The notes: a model not told the origin generated them from the sequence alone. A DNA stretch of 64,000 bases from Mercenaria mercenaria (GCF_021730395.1 NC_069373.1:46280501-46344500), one strand, 5' to 3'. Positions 48,960 to 62,144 are shown, counted from the stretch's first letter. Numbers and translations are program-made.

Positions 48960-51590
48960 AGATAAGACTTTCTTCTATTAAGAATAAGAAAACAGGTTCT
49001 GGCACATGATCTAATTGTCTCCTTATTTGTAAAAATAAATGCTAGTTTTTCGGATTCTGGCATATTTTCAAACAGGGGATTTACAGATAAAGCTTTTTTC
49101 AAACAGACTTTTTCGTAAGTCATCATACAAGTAGCAGTTTAACAATACATGTGACTCTGTCTCAACGGTATCACAAAATGGACATTTTCTACCTTCAATG
49201 GCTTAATTCTCATACCGACCAGTTTCCAGTCTGATTGGTGCTACCCCACACCTAAATTTACAGTATGCCGATCTGTGTGAAGGTGGTAATATCATTTGAC
49301 AATATTTTTCTACACTAAGTTCTCTTTTGAAAGTACAATATGTTCAAAGCTTATTTCTACCTTTTCTCGAATTACCAACTTGACTGCTTAAACTTTCCTT
49401 CCAATCATTTACAAACTTGTCCATGAGTGATTTACAGACTGTCTCAGTAATATATTGCTTAGGAGCAGGATTCCTAATATCACAATACATATGCAAATGA
49501 CATTCAATCAGTTTAGCCTTTACTACTGTGTACCAAGTTTTACGAGAGTTGGTAGCCCTAGATGCTGCCCATAGTGCGAGTCGCTTATTCATACGAACAT
49601 TACCTGTATTACACAGCCGAGCCCAAAAATTAATCACACTTTTCCACTGGCGGACAACTGTAGGCTGCCAGGCCATCTCTCCCACCAACGCTGCATGGGG
49701 TATACTTTCCAACACCCAAAAAGAACCTCATAGCCCGATTATGAACAGCGTTGATGAAAGAGAATGACCGACAGCCCCATACTGCGGCACCGTAATTTAT
49801 AACAGGCCAAACAATGGAGTCGAACAGTTTTGTATACACATTATACGGGACTCCACCAATTGATTTGCATTTAGCAATTACCAAACCAAGTGCACGGCTC
49901 GCACTCTGGGCAACAAATTTAGCTGTTATGTGAAAGTCAAGGTGCTCATTAAGTCCAAGCCCAAGTAAGGTATATTTATCTACAATTTCAATAATATCTT
50001 CACCACATGTAAAAATAATGTTACTACGATCAACAGCTGTTGGTCTAAAATGAACAACCTTGCTCTTATTACAAATTATATGCATATCATTCAGATTACA
50101 CCAATTTTTCAAGGCATTCAACATGGTTTGTAAATCTTGAGAATTTTCTGCTAGGAGGACTATGCCAGAAGAATGCAAACTTTTTCTCCGTCAATATCAA
50201 TTCCAATATCCAAAGATTTTAGATATACTACCAGGTTGTTTATATACATATTAAACAATAACGGAGATAACACACAACCTTGACGCAGTCCAATATTAAC
50301 ATCAAACCAATCTGTGCAAAAATTGCCAACTCTAACTGCTGAAGACACAGATGTATATAATGATTTTACAGCATTTAACATTTTTCCTGATATTCCAGCA
50401 TCTGAAATGTGTCACCACAACTTATCTCTATTTATAAAATCATGCGCTTTTTTAAAATCAATGAACGATGCAAAGGTAGATAACTTAAGCTTTATTCTTG
50501 TTTCATTTATATTACATAGAGATGAAACATGATCAATCGTGCTACGTTTTCTACGAAAACCATTCTGCTGATCTTCTAACTTGTCATAATTTTCGGCCCA
50601 AGAACTAAGTCTTGCATTTAATATCATACAGTATATCTTATACATAGCAGATTTTAACGATATGCCTCTGTATGAGAGTGGATTTCTTGGATCAGCAGTG
50701 GCCGATTTCGGAATCGGATTAATAATGCATTTATTCCAAATTACCGGGATAACTCCAGAGATGAAGCATACATTATACAGCACATGAAGAAAATATACTG
50801 AAAAATCATTTCGTAAGACCTCAACATGAATATTATCAATACCAAACGCCTTTCCAAGATTAGCACTCTCAACAGCTTTCTTAACTTCAAATACAAATAT
50901 ACTTTCATTAAAGCTATACTGTGATTCATCATTATACTGGTTATCACCTTCAGTTGACTGGGGTTGAATATTAGCATTGTCAAAAAGTGAACTAAAATCA
51001 TGTTTCCATCTACTAGTATTTAGAACATCTTGAATATTTGTTGATACAGAACCATCCTCACATACAATTTCTAAGGGAATTTGATTACTCTTAGCATTTG
51101 CTATACCGATTTTTCCAATGGATTTCCAAAAAGAATTACAATCAACATTACAATCATTTAGGAGTCCATTTTGCAGAGAGAACCAGTACAGACGCTTGGC
51201 TCTTTGGACTTCTCTATCAAACACTCTACGACTGGAAACATAGATAGACTTCAAATGCAATTTTTCATTTCTATTAGTACAATTCAGCCAACTACGTTCC
51301 TTACCACACATGTCATTCCATAGCTTAGTCAGTGTGTTTGACCACCAAGGTTTACCCGGACGGCGCTTTTTACGGACTTTCTTACCGCCAATTTTGACAA
51401 AAGGTAACGATTTATACATATTATTCTTTACAATTTCACACCAGTTACTAAAAATAGCAGCAACATCACATTGAGTCTGTTGAGATCTCTCAAGCTTTTC
51501 AATTACCCTATTTACATTAAGGATAGACTCTTGGTCGCTTAAAAAAGTGTAAGGTACATCTGTAACATCGAATTTATCATATGTCGATGA
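48960..51590 (-). mobile_element. Non-LTR retrotransposon (LINE), 5'-truncated
   Basis: The minus strand starts in the linker before RT (about 51590). RT core: RKRRPGKPWWSNTL, AFGIDNIHVEVL, PISYRGISL-like (NPLSYRGISLKSAMYKIY), QNGFRRKRSTIDHV, ASFIDFKKAHDFINR and GLRQGCVLSPLLFNMYINN. The YADD box is lost: the position reads HSSGIVLLAENSQDL after a frameshift near 50160-50178. Downstream are DKYTLLGLGLNEHLDF, YNVYTKLFDSIVWPVINYG and a C-terminal HRSAYCKFRCG...CPFCDT...H knuckle near 49150-49290. The endonuclease domain is absent. It is recently inserted relative to the other LINEs here, since frames up to 335 codons survive, but inactive. Confidence 0.88.
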
Positions 51591-51599
51591 TAGAAATAG

Positions 51600-52215
51600 A
51601 TATGGATAATGAATTACCAGCTAGCAAAATAGTGTGATAGCTGGAAATTGGAAGATAATATATACATGATATCTAAAAACAGAGGTCGTTTATACCAGAA
51701 AACGTTACTTATTAACTATTAGAATTAAAACGATACCATCGTCGAAACTAATAACAATTTCTATTTTAGTTTCAACCACTTGTTGTCAACGTTATCTCGG
51801 TAGTATAGAGATCGTACCTAAAATTCAAATTCATTCATCTTTACAGGTTATTTTTCAGTGTGAAATGATAGCTAAGTGCGCCAATTTACTAAACATATTT
51901 ATGTTTTTCCTTCTCTCCATGTAAAAACAGAAATATTTCAAAATCCAAGACTAGCCAAAAGTCTAAACCTCATGAAAAAAAATCTGAGTAAAAGAGACTG
52001 ACACGCTCTTTATTATAAGCTTTAATAGCAAAATCATAATAAGAACTGACCTGAAGAAAACGTTATTAAAGATTTTATAATGTGGAAAAAAAAACATACA
52101 ACATTTTACTATCAATATTTTCCACTCGTGAATGCACTCAGTTCAGTTGATAATTGTTCATATAATTGTAAATGTGAGGCTCTAGCAAAAATATTTTTTC
52201 AAGTTGTGTAAACAG
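51600..52215. other. Intergenic stretch
   Basis: AT-rich; no recognised gene or repeat up to the palindrome. Confidence 0.35.
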
Positions 52216-52216
52216 T

Positions 52217-52965
52217 TTAAGGTAGAACGCGACACTTTGCGAACTTTCGAGTAGCGTCTTGAAATTTTGCATGTGTAAAATTGACCATATTTCAAACAAG
52301 ATGCAGTTTATTTTATACCAATAGAGCCGACCAGTTTTTGTACACGAGACGTCAAAGTTGACCACCAAAGCCCGTTTCTAAAACTGACGTTGCCGCGTAT
52401 CCTTGGCAACTTTTACGGGTACTGCAACGGCACCAGCCAACAAATTTTCTTAAATTATACATTATTCGACGGAAATTGGTTTTTCCTTTATGGTGATGTA
52501 AAAATCATTGTTTTACACCGACAAATATTTGAAAAATGGAAAGAAAATCGCCGTTATTGACTAAAAATTGACGTTCAGTTTAAAGCCGAAAAATGCTGCG
52601 AAACTGAACGTCAATTTTTAGTCAAAAACGGCGATTTTCTTTCCATTTTTCAAATATTTGTCGGTGTAAAACAATGATTTTTACATCAACAAAAAGGAAA
52701 AACCAATTCCCGTCGGATAATGTATAATTTAAGAAAATGTGTTGGCTGGTGCCGTTGCAGTACCCGTAACAGTTGCCAAGGATACGCGGCAACGTCAGTT
52801 TCAAAAACGGGCTTTGGTGGTCAACTTTGACATCTCGTGTACAAAAACTGGTCGGCTCTATTGGTATAAAATAAACTGCATCTTGTTTGAAATATGGTCA
52901 ACTTTACACATGCAAAATTTCAAGACGCTACTCGAAAGTTCGCAAAGTGTCGCGTTCTACCTTAA
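52217..52965. mobile_element. 741 bp near-perfect palindrome with TTAA flanks
   Basis: Left arm 52221-52580 and right arm 52602-52961 are reverse complements with few differences, with about a 20 bp spacer. The ends GGTAGAACGCGACAC and GTGTCGCGTTCTACC are flanked by TTAA (52217-52220 and 52962-52965). No transposase is present; it is a foldback/MITE-type element of a TTAA-targeting group. Frames on either strand are shadows. A transcript would form a hairpin of about 360 bp. Confidence 0.9.
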
Positions 52966-53029
52966 AGTTGAAAAATAATGTGAATGTTGGCATTGCTTAA
53001 TAAAATCTGAAAGGTTAATACATATACAT

Positions 53030-53645
53030 ATACTGTCGCAAACGAGTTCACTTTCATGGGGTGTACGTGGTCTACGAATGTGGACATCGCAAACTATATA
53101 CCAAAATGTTTGTGACAGTCTTAAGTTTCCAAAACCAGTTGATGCCAGAATCCAAGTGGTGGGCAAAGTGCTTAAATTCAAGATGGCCACCAATATGGCC
53201 GCCGAAAATAAAAAATCATACTATATAAACTGACTTGACAATATATTTCAATTTTATAGGCATGGTCCTAATTTGATACAAGTTTCCGTTGCAGAATAGA
53301 TTAAAACATAATATATTTTATCTTCAAGTAAATTGAAATATATTCTTACAAAATATGGAGGATATTGATTGCTAAATTGAAAGAAAAATTTAATGCTTTA
53401 GATACATTCCTTTAATAATTCTATCACTTTTAATTGCTTGATTATATTTTACGGATTATGTGCTTTATTATGTTCAGAAATGTCATAAACTATATCTTCA
53501 GTATTTTACATGACAGCTTTTAATTTATTTATTATCTATTAACCTAACAATTAAGTGCTAAGTAAACAGCTAAGTGGGTGGGGTAAATCTACGTACACTT
53601 ATATAAGATTATAGTGTAATACTTTCAAAGTCATGTTAAGTAAAG
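53030..53645 (+). repeat. Left arm of a diverged inverted repeat
   Basis: Contains ACGTGGTCTACGAATGTG, CATACCAAAATRTT-like, TGATGCCAGAATCC, TTCAAGATGGCCACC and later AAGTGGGTGGGGTAA. Reverse-complement counterparts lie at 58500-59220. Confidence 0.6.
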
Positions 53646-53649
53646 TTGC

Positions 53650-54500
53650 AGGTTTTTAATGTCCAAACTGTTCCTTCTGGATAAAACAAACACGTGACAA
53701 AGTATTATTACACGATGAAAATTTGTTACATACCGACAATACTAAAACTAAGTTAAATAATGATGGGTGTGGTTAATCTGCAAATAATAAAAGATATATT
53801 ATTTTTACATTATGACAAGGTTCGATGTTTTAGTAAACATATGTTTCTTAACTCTTTCTATAAAGTAATTAAAACAAACTGAAATGTTAATTCGAAAATT
53901 AAAACCACATTTTATAGAAAAGTTTGCAGCAATTACATAAGATGCTGATTGAATTACTCAGGTAAAATTAGAATGTAAAATTATTCAAATAAAACATACG
54001 TAATAATGTCTTCTACATTTTAAGTTTACTTGTAAGCTTGTGAGATCTTATAACATCATTAAAAGATGGAATACTGCTCTGCAATGATATCTTTTTAAAA
54101 TATGGATGAATGACCTTTAGAATGTTAATTTTAAATTAAAAAAACAGCATACAATTAACAAATGTTGACAGATACAAACTGGCATTATATGATTTAAGTA
54201 ATCTTAGTCACTAGCATACACGATGTGTATTTTGTGTACATTTTACTCATTCTTGTACACTGAAAAAAACAAACAACAAAAATTAATTGTATTTATTTGT
54301 TTTTTAAGGAATCGTGTTTCTACATATTCTACTGCTATAATTACATCAAGTATGAAGTAATTATATCAGCACAAAAGGTAGAAAATACTTATGTTGAAGG
54401 AGGCCATTTAGAACATTATGTAGGAATATCTGTGGTATCTTTGCATCCGTCAAATACACACAATCATGCAAAATATGTATTTGCAATTTGAAGTATACTC
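53650..54500. other. AT-rich interior of the inverted-arm block
   Basis: No gene recognised. A segment near 54155-54245 (AACAAATGTTGACAGATAC ... CACGATG) recurs diverged near 55148-55220 (AACAAATGTTGACTGATAC ... CACGATG), so a short dispersed or tandem repeat is present. Confidence 0.45.
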
Positions 54501-54535
54501 GTAAAACATAAGTTGTTTCTGTAGAAATAAAATAC

Positions 54536-54960
54536 ATGTACCGCTCTGTAGTAACTTATATCTATGTTAACAAGTTGCAACATGTCCAGAACACGGCAGC
54601 TAGCGTCATCACTAAGACGCCCCGTCACAATCATATAACATCGATTCCGAAGGAATTCCATTCGTTGCCAGTGAAATACAGGGCAAAGAACAAGGTTCTA
54701 ACCAACACGTTTAAGGCTTTACACAATCAATCCCCTGATATGACGTGTATAAACCGGTCAGAAACCTAAGATCACAAGACACGCTGTCACTGGTTATGCC
54801 AAAACTAAAACCATGATGTATGGCAATCGCACCTTTTCATTCACTGCTCCAAAGTTTTTGAACTCAATCCAGTCAAGATCAGGGAAGCTCACACGCTAGC
54901 TGCTTTCAAAAGCTTGCTAAACACCTTCTTCTTTGTACAACATTTCGTTAACTGACCGAT
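54536..54960 (+). mobile_element. LINE RT C-terminal fragment
   Basis: YVNKLQHVQNTAASVITKTP, HITSIPKEFHSLPVKYR and KVLTNTFKALHNQSPDM correspond to LQxVQNxAAxLVxxxxRxxHITPxLxxLHWLPVxxR...FKALxxxAP in CR1/jockey-type LINEs. After a frameshift, MYGNRTFSFTAPKFLNS follows. Truncated at both ends. Confidence 0.78.
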
Positions 54961-54964
54961 ACAT

Positions 54965-56435
54965 TATTTTTCTTTTCATAAAACAGCGTAGAACATATAT
55001 ATCTAGTATTTTATCCTAGAGTAATTTAAATACTTTTAAATTACGTATGTATGTCTGTATTTTTTACATTCAAGATTGAAAAATAAATTAGTAAAATGAG
55101 AACACTTCTTGTAAGTTCATTTTACAAAAATAACAACTCATATACATTTGAACAAATGTTGACTGATACAATCTGACATATATGTTTTGAGTCATCTGAA
55201 TCACGGTCACACACGATGCAGGCTAAAATCTTCAGCATGTTTTTTACACAATGTCATGTCTTTGTATCTCCTGCACTGCCAGCGCAAATGCTACATCAGT
55301 CCTCATTTCCTATGATTAAAATATGTATTTGATAAAATATGACGAAATTTCATGAGATACTGTCTGAAATCATGAAATCTGTTGATGGAAGATTTGTACA
55401 AAATGCATGCCAAGAACACACATAGGCGATATTGTGTTAGTTAGTTTAAGTTTACTTGTAAGAAGTTGTTACTTCTGTTCAATTAATAAACATTTCTGCA
55501 TAGTCAAATATATCAAAAAACAGAAAAGTTGATTCTTTCAAAGAAGTAACATACACCTGAATGAATCTGAACTGTAACAATCAGGCATAATATTAGTTCG
55601 GTCATCAGTACGAATACCATGGTCTATATGCTCCTGTATTGCCATCACAAAATCTCTGGAGCAGCTACTGGCTGTATCATCAATTTATGTTTCAAGTATT
55701 TATTCTCCCTATTGTAATCATAACCGAAGACTCTGCATTCCGCCATACTATTAACTGATAGGAACATCGTACTGTTTTATGTAGATTGAAGGTTTTTGGG
55801 TTTCTTCATGATTAGATTCCAAGTCATTTATGACATGGTTACTGTCAACAGAATTTTCGATTGCTTTATCACCTTGCCCATCAAGGTTTAATTAATACTC
55901 CATTGTTAGTGAGACTGTTCCTTGCATTTTACAGTATATACTCTGTATAATTGAACGAGCAAGGATTCCTTTATGTTGTTCGTTTAGGAGGAGAAAACTT
56001 TTCTAATCTTTTTGAACTCTATTTTGTCGTTGTAAATATACATTTTTAGATGTGTGTATGTCACCTTTTTTCATTCTGGTGCTTGCAATTGTATTTATAA
56101 AAAATGATATGTATCTGCTTCACTCCAGATACACATCTTGACTTTACCAATATATGTTCAAGGAATAATTTTGCCATATCCCAGAATGTGGGTAACAAAG
56201 CTGGTGTCTCAAGCATTGAAAAAACTGCCATACCGTCAATAAAATGCAGTCAGCACTTTCAAGAGACTTAACATGGTTACCTTGTATAGTTTTCGACTTT
56301 GCCATGGAATCGGACTTCTTTCTTTCTTTCCTATTCAAGATGACTATTAAAATCTGTATCAAACATTATACCTGTGGTCCAAATTTCTATGCGATTGCTT
56401 CAAAACAAATAAGTCTATGTAAAATAAGGGACAAC
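54965..56435. other. AT-rich stretch
   Basis: No recognised gene. Holds the second copy of the AACAAATGTTGAC segment near 55148. The 72-codon frame at 56144-56362 has no signature. Confidence 0.4.
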
Positions 56436-56439
56436 CCGG

Positions 56440-58225
56440 GCGTATCCTAGATTGACCCCAGGTTCACGATTTGAACAATCTTGGTAGAGAACGAATAGAA
56501 CATGCCACATACCAAATATCTAAGCATTGGGACTTATGGCTTCCAAAAAAGATTTTTAAAGGCTTTTCCCTATATAAGCTAAAGTAAGAACAGTTGACTC
56601 CGGAGTGCAGTCAATTTTGACCCCAGAGTCATGCACTGAACAAATTTGATAGTAGACAATGCCAAACACCAAATGGCTTTATGGTTTTGGACAAAAAGAT
56701 TTTTCCCATATCAACGAAAATCAAGGGACTCCCTGGCTGGTGCATATATTGACCTCAGGGTCGTGATTTGAACAATCTTGGTAGAGAACCTCAAGAGCAT
56801 GCCACATACACAATATCTTTACTCTAGTCAGTATGATTTAAGTATTTTGTAAAGGTTTTTCTCTGTCGAAGTCGTTTTATACCATGTGCTCCCGGGGCGG
56901 GGCCAGTTTTAACTCCAAGTGTATAATTTGAACAATCTTGGTAAAGGACTACTACACGATGCTACATAACTAATGTCAAAGCCCTAGGCCATGTGATTTT
57001 GTACCAAAATATTTTCAAAGTTTTCCCTAAACAAGTCTATATAAACCATGTGCCACCCAGGGCGGTGCCAAATTTAACCCTAGGAGATTATTGAACAATA
57101 TAGTTAGAAGTCCACTAGATGGTGCTTCAAACAAAATATCAAAGCCAAAGGCCCTGTGGTTTTGTACATGAAGATTTACATAGTTTTCTCTATACAAGTT
57201 TGTATGAACCATGTGACCCCCGGCCACATATTTGATCTTGTGATATAATTGAAAAGTCTTGTTAGAGGCCCACTAAATGATACTACATACTACTACAAGC
57301 CTTATACCCTGTGGTTTTAGACAATATGATTTTCAAAGTTTTTCATCAATATAAGTCTATAAAAACCATGTGACCCCAAGGGCGGGGCCATTTTTGATCC
57401 TATGGATCCTTTGAACAATTTTTGTAGAGAACCGCTAGATAATGCTACATACCAAATATCAAAGCCCTAGGCCATGTGATTTTGTACCAAACTTTTTTCA
57501 AAGTTTTCCCTAAAAATGTCTATATTAACCATGTGACCCCCAGGGCGGGCGATATTTGACCCCTGGAGTTGGTTTTAACAATATTGTTAGAAGACCACAA
57601 GATCATGCTCATACAAAATATCAAAGCCCGAGGCCCCGTGGTTTTGTACATGAAGATTTGCATAGTTTTCCCTATATAAGTCTGTATAAACCATATGATC
57701 CCAAGGGCGGGGCAATATTTGATCCTATGGATATAATTTGAAGAATCTTTGTAGAGAACCACTAGATGATGATATATATACATATTAAATTTCAAAGCCC
57801 AGGGTCCTTCAGTTTTGGACAAGAAGATTTTAAAAGTTTTCCCCCATACGTATTTATTAACCAATTGGCCCCAGAGTGGGGCTATATTTACCTTAGATGG
57901 ACAATTTAAACACTCTTGGTAGAAGAGCACTAGATAATGCTATACTAGATATCAAAGCCAGAAGACCTGTGGTTTTGGACGAGAAGAATTTTAAATTTTT
58001 TCCTTCCGGTTGCCATAGCAACAAGACTTCTGTATGGAATTCAATATATTCCGTTAAACAATTTTGAAAATTGCTATCCAAGGAACATCCTATGAAGTTT
58101 CATCAAAATTGGCACGGTGGTTTAGGAGGAGATGTGGTTTATAGGAAATTGTGGACGGACAGACGCCGGCTAGTTCAGCGGTCACAATAGCTGAACTTGA
58201 GCACTTTGTACTTAGATGAGCTAAT
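56440..58225 (+). mobile_element. Pearl-like element with about eleven 150-160 bp core repeats
   Basis: Repeats contain ACCATGTGACCCCCAGGGC, TTTGAACAATCTTGGTAGAG, TATCAAAGCCCTAGGCC and GATTTTCAAAGTTTTCCC. The unique 3' segment has GGTTGCCATAGCAACAAGAC, AAGTTTCATCAAAATTGG and GTGGACGGACAGACGCCGG. The end is GAACTTGAGCACTTTGTAC followed by TTAGATGAGCTAA, matching in reverse the left end at 36768. Frames across it are repeat translations. Confidence 0.8.
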
Positions 58226-58229
58226 ATTG

Positions 58230-58495
58230 TAACATGCTACTGTTAATAATTATTTATTCATTAGATATGTATACAAATATTTACATTTACAACCTATATC
58301 TGGTATGCATTTATACACCATTATGCTGTTTCATTTATTTTATAAATGTCCGAAAACATTACAATCTACTCTGTAAATCAAAATGCATTTGAACAATCAA
58401 CTGATGTACAACTGGTATCACGTGAAGAAATCAACAAGCTGAAGCATATTCTTCAAAGGAGTTGTTGCTAGTATATACTATAAGTCAGTTAAAAA
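58230..58495. other. Short unassigned stretch
   Basis: AT-rich; nothing recognised. Confidence 0.3.
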
Positions 58496-58499
58496 AAAT

Positions 58500-59220
58500 T
58501 GAGGTAGCCATCTTGGCGGCCATTTTTTTAAAATAAACTTGATATTTTTACATTGTCGTCTAAATATATATATCGTACTTTACATTATTTTGATAATGAT
58601 AATATATAGAAGGATGTATACATTACAAAAGATAATTATTAATTTGTTTCTGATTTCACCTATCATTAAATATATTTTATATTGCATTACCCCACCCACT
58701 AAAATATATATGTTTTCAATAATCTAGATGTACCCTTTAACAAAATGATAATGTTATTACAATATATTATCACTTGATCAACTCGGGATTGCATAGTGTA
58801 AGGTACAACAGTAACAGTAAATGGAAGCACATAAACAAAGTATATTGACCGTATGTTCAGAAAATAGTATTTATCACATTTTATTCCATATAAAATTGGT
58901 ATAAAATGTGTCAAAATTTTTATTTCTTATCGATTTATGCATATAATTGTGTAGATTTATAACTTCTTTTATAATAATTCCAAATGCATTTACAACATTT
59001 GAACGCTTTTATTTTGCGATTCTATATATAGGATGTCATTTTCATGTATCAGCGGCCATCTTGGCAGCCATCTTGAATTTGAGGAATTTGCCCAGTGTCT
59101 AGAAACTGGCATCAGGCAGTTCTGAAAACTACAGATTCTGACGAATATTTTGGTATGCAGAAGTTGATGTGCACATTCATAGACCACCTACTATCAGTTT
59201 TAAGCTACTTATCTGGCCAT
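58500..59220 (-). repeat. Right arm of the diverged inverted repeat
   Basis: The reverse complement holds GGTGGTCTATGAATGTGCAC, CATACCAAAATATTCG, TGATGCCAGTTTC, TTCAAGATGGCTGCCAAG and AGTGGGTGGGGTAATG, in the same order as 53030-53645. CATCTTGGCGGCCATT recurs at 58509. Confidence 0.6.
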
Positions 59221-59224
59221 ATTT

Positions 59225-60495
59225 GCAGCATGAATATGAATGTATTATAATTTTCCATATATCAGACTTGACTGTGACAGAGTAATGTAATAGCAAATTT
59301 CACGTGTCAGATCTTTGAGTAAGATGTTATTAATTACATTACGGCTGATATCTACATTTCGATCCTTTTTGGCAAGCTCCATACATACAACGTGAAAAGG
59401 GGTTTCTATTTTAAAGAGTAAGTTAAGTACTTTTACAAATAGTTTCCAAGTAAATTCTGGTGTATCAAACTAATATCGGCGAATATCTGTTTATGCAGTC
59501 CAATTTTGTAGAAAATAATATTACTATATTTTGACACGACCCGCAACAGCTGCTATACAACCATAACAAGAGATCAGGAAGACTCACTAAGATGTACGTT
59601 TACAAAGTACCTATTGTCTGTTAAACGTTGTTTTACAAGTGAATGAAAAAATGTTGACACTTCCAATATCGTGATTAAGTCACATTTCATAGAAGTTTGT
59701 TTTTGATAATAAGAATTTTATATATTTTACCCAATAGGCTATGGAAGACACTCATATCTGTAATTGGTCTTCTGAGAAATTTATAGTGATAGGTCTAAAC
59801 ATAAATTAAATTCTACAAATGTATTCTCATTGCGTACTTTAACACCTAGGGTGCGTTTACAACAATTTGGTTTTCAAACCATTACTATTAAAGCAAATGA
59901 TCTGTGAGGAATAGTTTAAGTTTGGTGCAATTTATAGTTCTTATCAAACAGTTCTAATCAAACAGTTCTAGCAAGAGTTTCGGTGCAAAGGGTATGCATT
60001 TATTAAAGGTATGCTACATCCAAATTTCATATTTAATGACCTATTACTTTATATAATTTATGTAAACATTAATTTAATATTTATATGTGTATTAACAGTA
60101 CAATGCATTAGGTATGAAACAGTACATACTGTATATATTTATAGAATGTGCACTACCGCTAAAACTGTTTTTAACACGCAGCTGTTACTAAATGACATTT
60201 AATAATGAATGTAGCTCTTTATACAAACGTAATTTATATATTTAGTAAAATTAAATACATTTGATGAGGATTTTATACATTTGAAGTAAATACCTAAAGA
60301 TGAAATAGTTAAGTGAAAAAAGACCATGGGGGGATATCTTTTAGCTAAAAATTGTCTCAAGAGCTTGTCCTGAAAGCATATTTCATATTCATTATAACTT
60401 CCCTCGTTTGCCTAGTATTTTTTGGTTACAATTCCTAACTAGATCATTGCTACAGCAGTGTAAGTTTTAAGGAAGCCTACCAGCTCTTCTAAACA
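59225..60495. other. Intergenic stretch
   Basis: No recognised gene. GAACAGTTCTAATCAAACAG-type short duplications near 59945-59970 are the only structure noted. Confidence 0.35.
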
Positions 60496-60496
60496 C

Positions 60497-60499
<3 letters not shown>

Positions 60500-60535
<36 letters not shown>

Positions 60536-60605
60536 CGTGCGTGTGTGTGTGTTTGTGCTTGCGTGCTTGCGCGCGCGTGTCTTTGCGTGTATGCGTGCGT
60601 CTGAT
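60500..60605. repeat. (TG)n microsatellite grading to (CGTG)n
   Basis: About 15 perfect TG units, then CGTGCGTG and CTTGCGTG variants. Confidence 0.92.
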
Positions 60606-60609
60606 TTCT

Positions 60610-61495
60610 TTAACTTTTCTTCAGATTTACAGACAGTTTCCAATTAAAGCGATATTTGTTTAAGATATCGATTGGACGCTGCAGGTCATCACCTTTTTGA
60701 AAGCAAAATATATTGTTAGCGTACAAGAATAAACAGTTTCAGTGTTCCTGTATCAGTGCATTCTGCTCCTATTAAAACAATGGTTTGCTCTATATCATTA
60801 AAATACATACTAAAAAGAAGGGAAGATACACCTTCCCTTGTCTAACTCCTAAAACAACAAACAACTGTCAGTGATAGTGTTCATTTACTTTAATTTTGAT
60901 TTAACACATTTTTGCCCTTACTAAATATTTGATAATTTTCCATCTAATACCGACAATCATAAAATACCCCTTAACAAAAGCGAAAGCTTTCGTGTTGTCA
61001 ACGAAAGCACAATACAATTTTTCATTATTGGAGTAACTTCATCCTACTCGTATCTTTATGGAAATCAGCCTGCTTTTCAGTGTATTCTTTGTAGTTTTCT
61101 ACCCATTTATTAAGCTTGTTGAAGAAGAGCAGTACTCCTGTGATTAAATGGATTCTTTCCATTCCTTCTGTTGAATATAGGAACAATATCACTTTCACTC
61201 CAAGTATCTAACCAAATAACTGTATTCATACAAGTATTCAAGAAGTTGAATAAATACGAAAGCAGATAATCGAAACCATGCTTAAAAAGCATTCAACAGA
61301 AGAAATGGTCGTCTGCTCGAATTTGGCTTTAATTATAGGACTTCTTTTTCTGAACTTTCACTGTCTGACTCATCGAAAATTTCCTAAAATTCACCTTTTA
61401 AATATCTGTCGTGAAAGTTTAATACATTATCATCACTACGATCAGAAGTTCTGTAGTCAGTCAGCTAATTTTCAAAACTGACTTTTGGTTCTTAT
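60610..61495 (-). mobile_element. Decayed RTE/L1-like LINE RT
   Basis: The minus strand across frames shows LNFHDRYLKGEF, YLFNFLNTCMNT, WSESDIVPIFNRRNGKNPF, an ENYKEYTEKQADF-type block, VDNTKAFAFVKGYF, VLGVRQGK...PFFLV/SSLLFSMYFNDIEQ, YANNIFCFQKGDDLQRPI and WKLSVNLKKS. The order is that of a LINE RT; YADD is replaced by YANN, and stops and frameshifts are frequent. It is a different family from the element at 48960-51590. Confidence 0.7.
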
Positions 61496-61499
61496 TTGA

Positions 61500-62140
61500 C
61501 ATTCTAAATGACATTTTATCGTAAATTGCAAATGTCATACGTTACACAGCTGTAACGTCTTTGCATCTGCTATTTTAAAGACACTGATTCTGGTATGCCA
61601 GGTATGTGGCCTATGGGGATGATAAGGTCTGCGTATTGGCAGTAGAGCCAATATACAAGACTGGACTATTGATAGGCCTGCTTCTGTTTATCATTATAAG
61701 CTACTGTATAGCTACTGTACAGTACATAAATTGCAGGTGATATTTCTCACCTTTATAGCAAATCAGTTCTCATCCTTTATAAGAGTTTAGAAAGCCTGAT
61801 TAAATTAGGGCTAAACAAACAAAGTGATAAGATACAACAGTGTTTTTATTCATTTTTTTTTTATAATAATATCTCTTTATTGCTGGATATTTTATTAAAA
61901 ATAAAAGAAAATGCATTCAGGCACTTTTCAATTACAATGATCATTTTTTCTGGTTTTATTTTGTTACTTATAAAAAGATCATAATAATTGAATAAAAAGA
62001 TACTTGTCATTTGTCTCACTGTGTTTTAAATAATTATTTTATTTTTTATTAAATAAAAGTGATAGTTTTCTAAAAGTGTGAAAATTGCTTTGCTGTAAGA
62101 GTTATAATTTAATTGGTCAGGCATTACTTAACATGACTGA
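61500..62140. other. AT-rich stretch
   Basis: Nothing recognised beyond a T run near 61850-61862. Confidence 0.35.
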
Positions 62141-62144
62141 GCAA

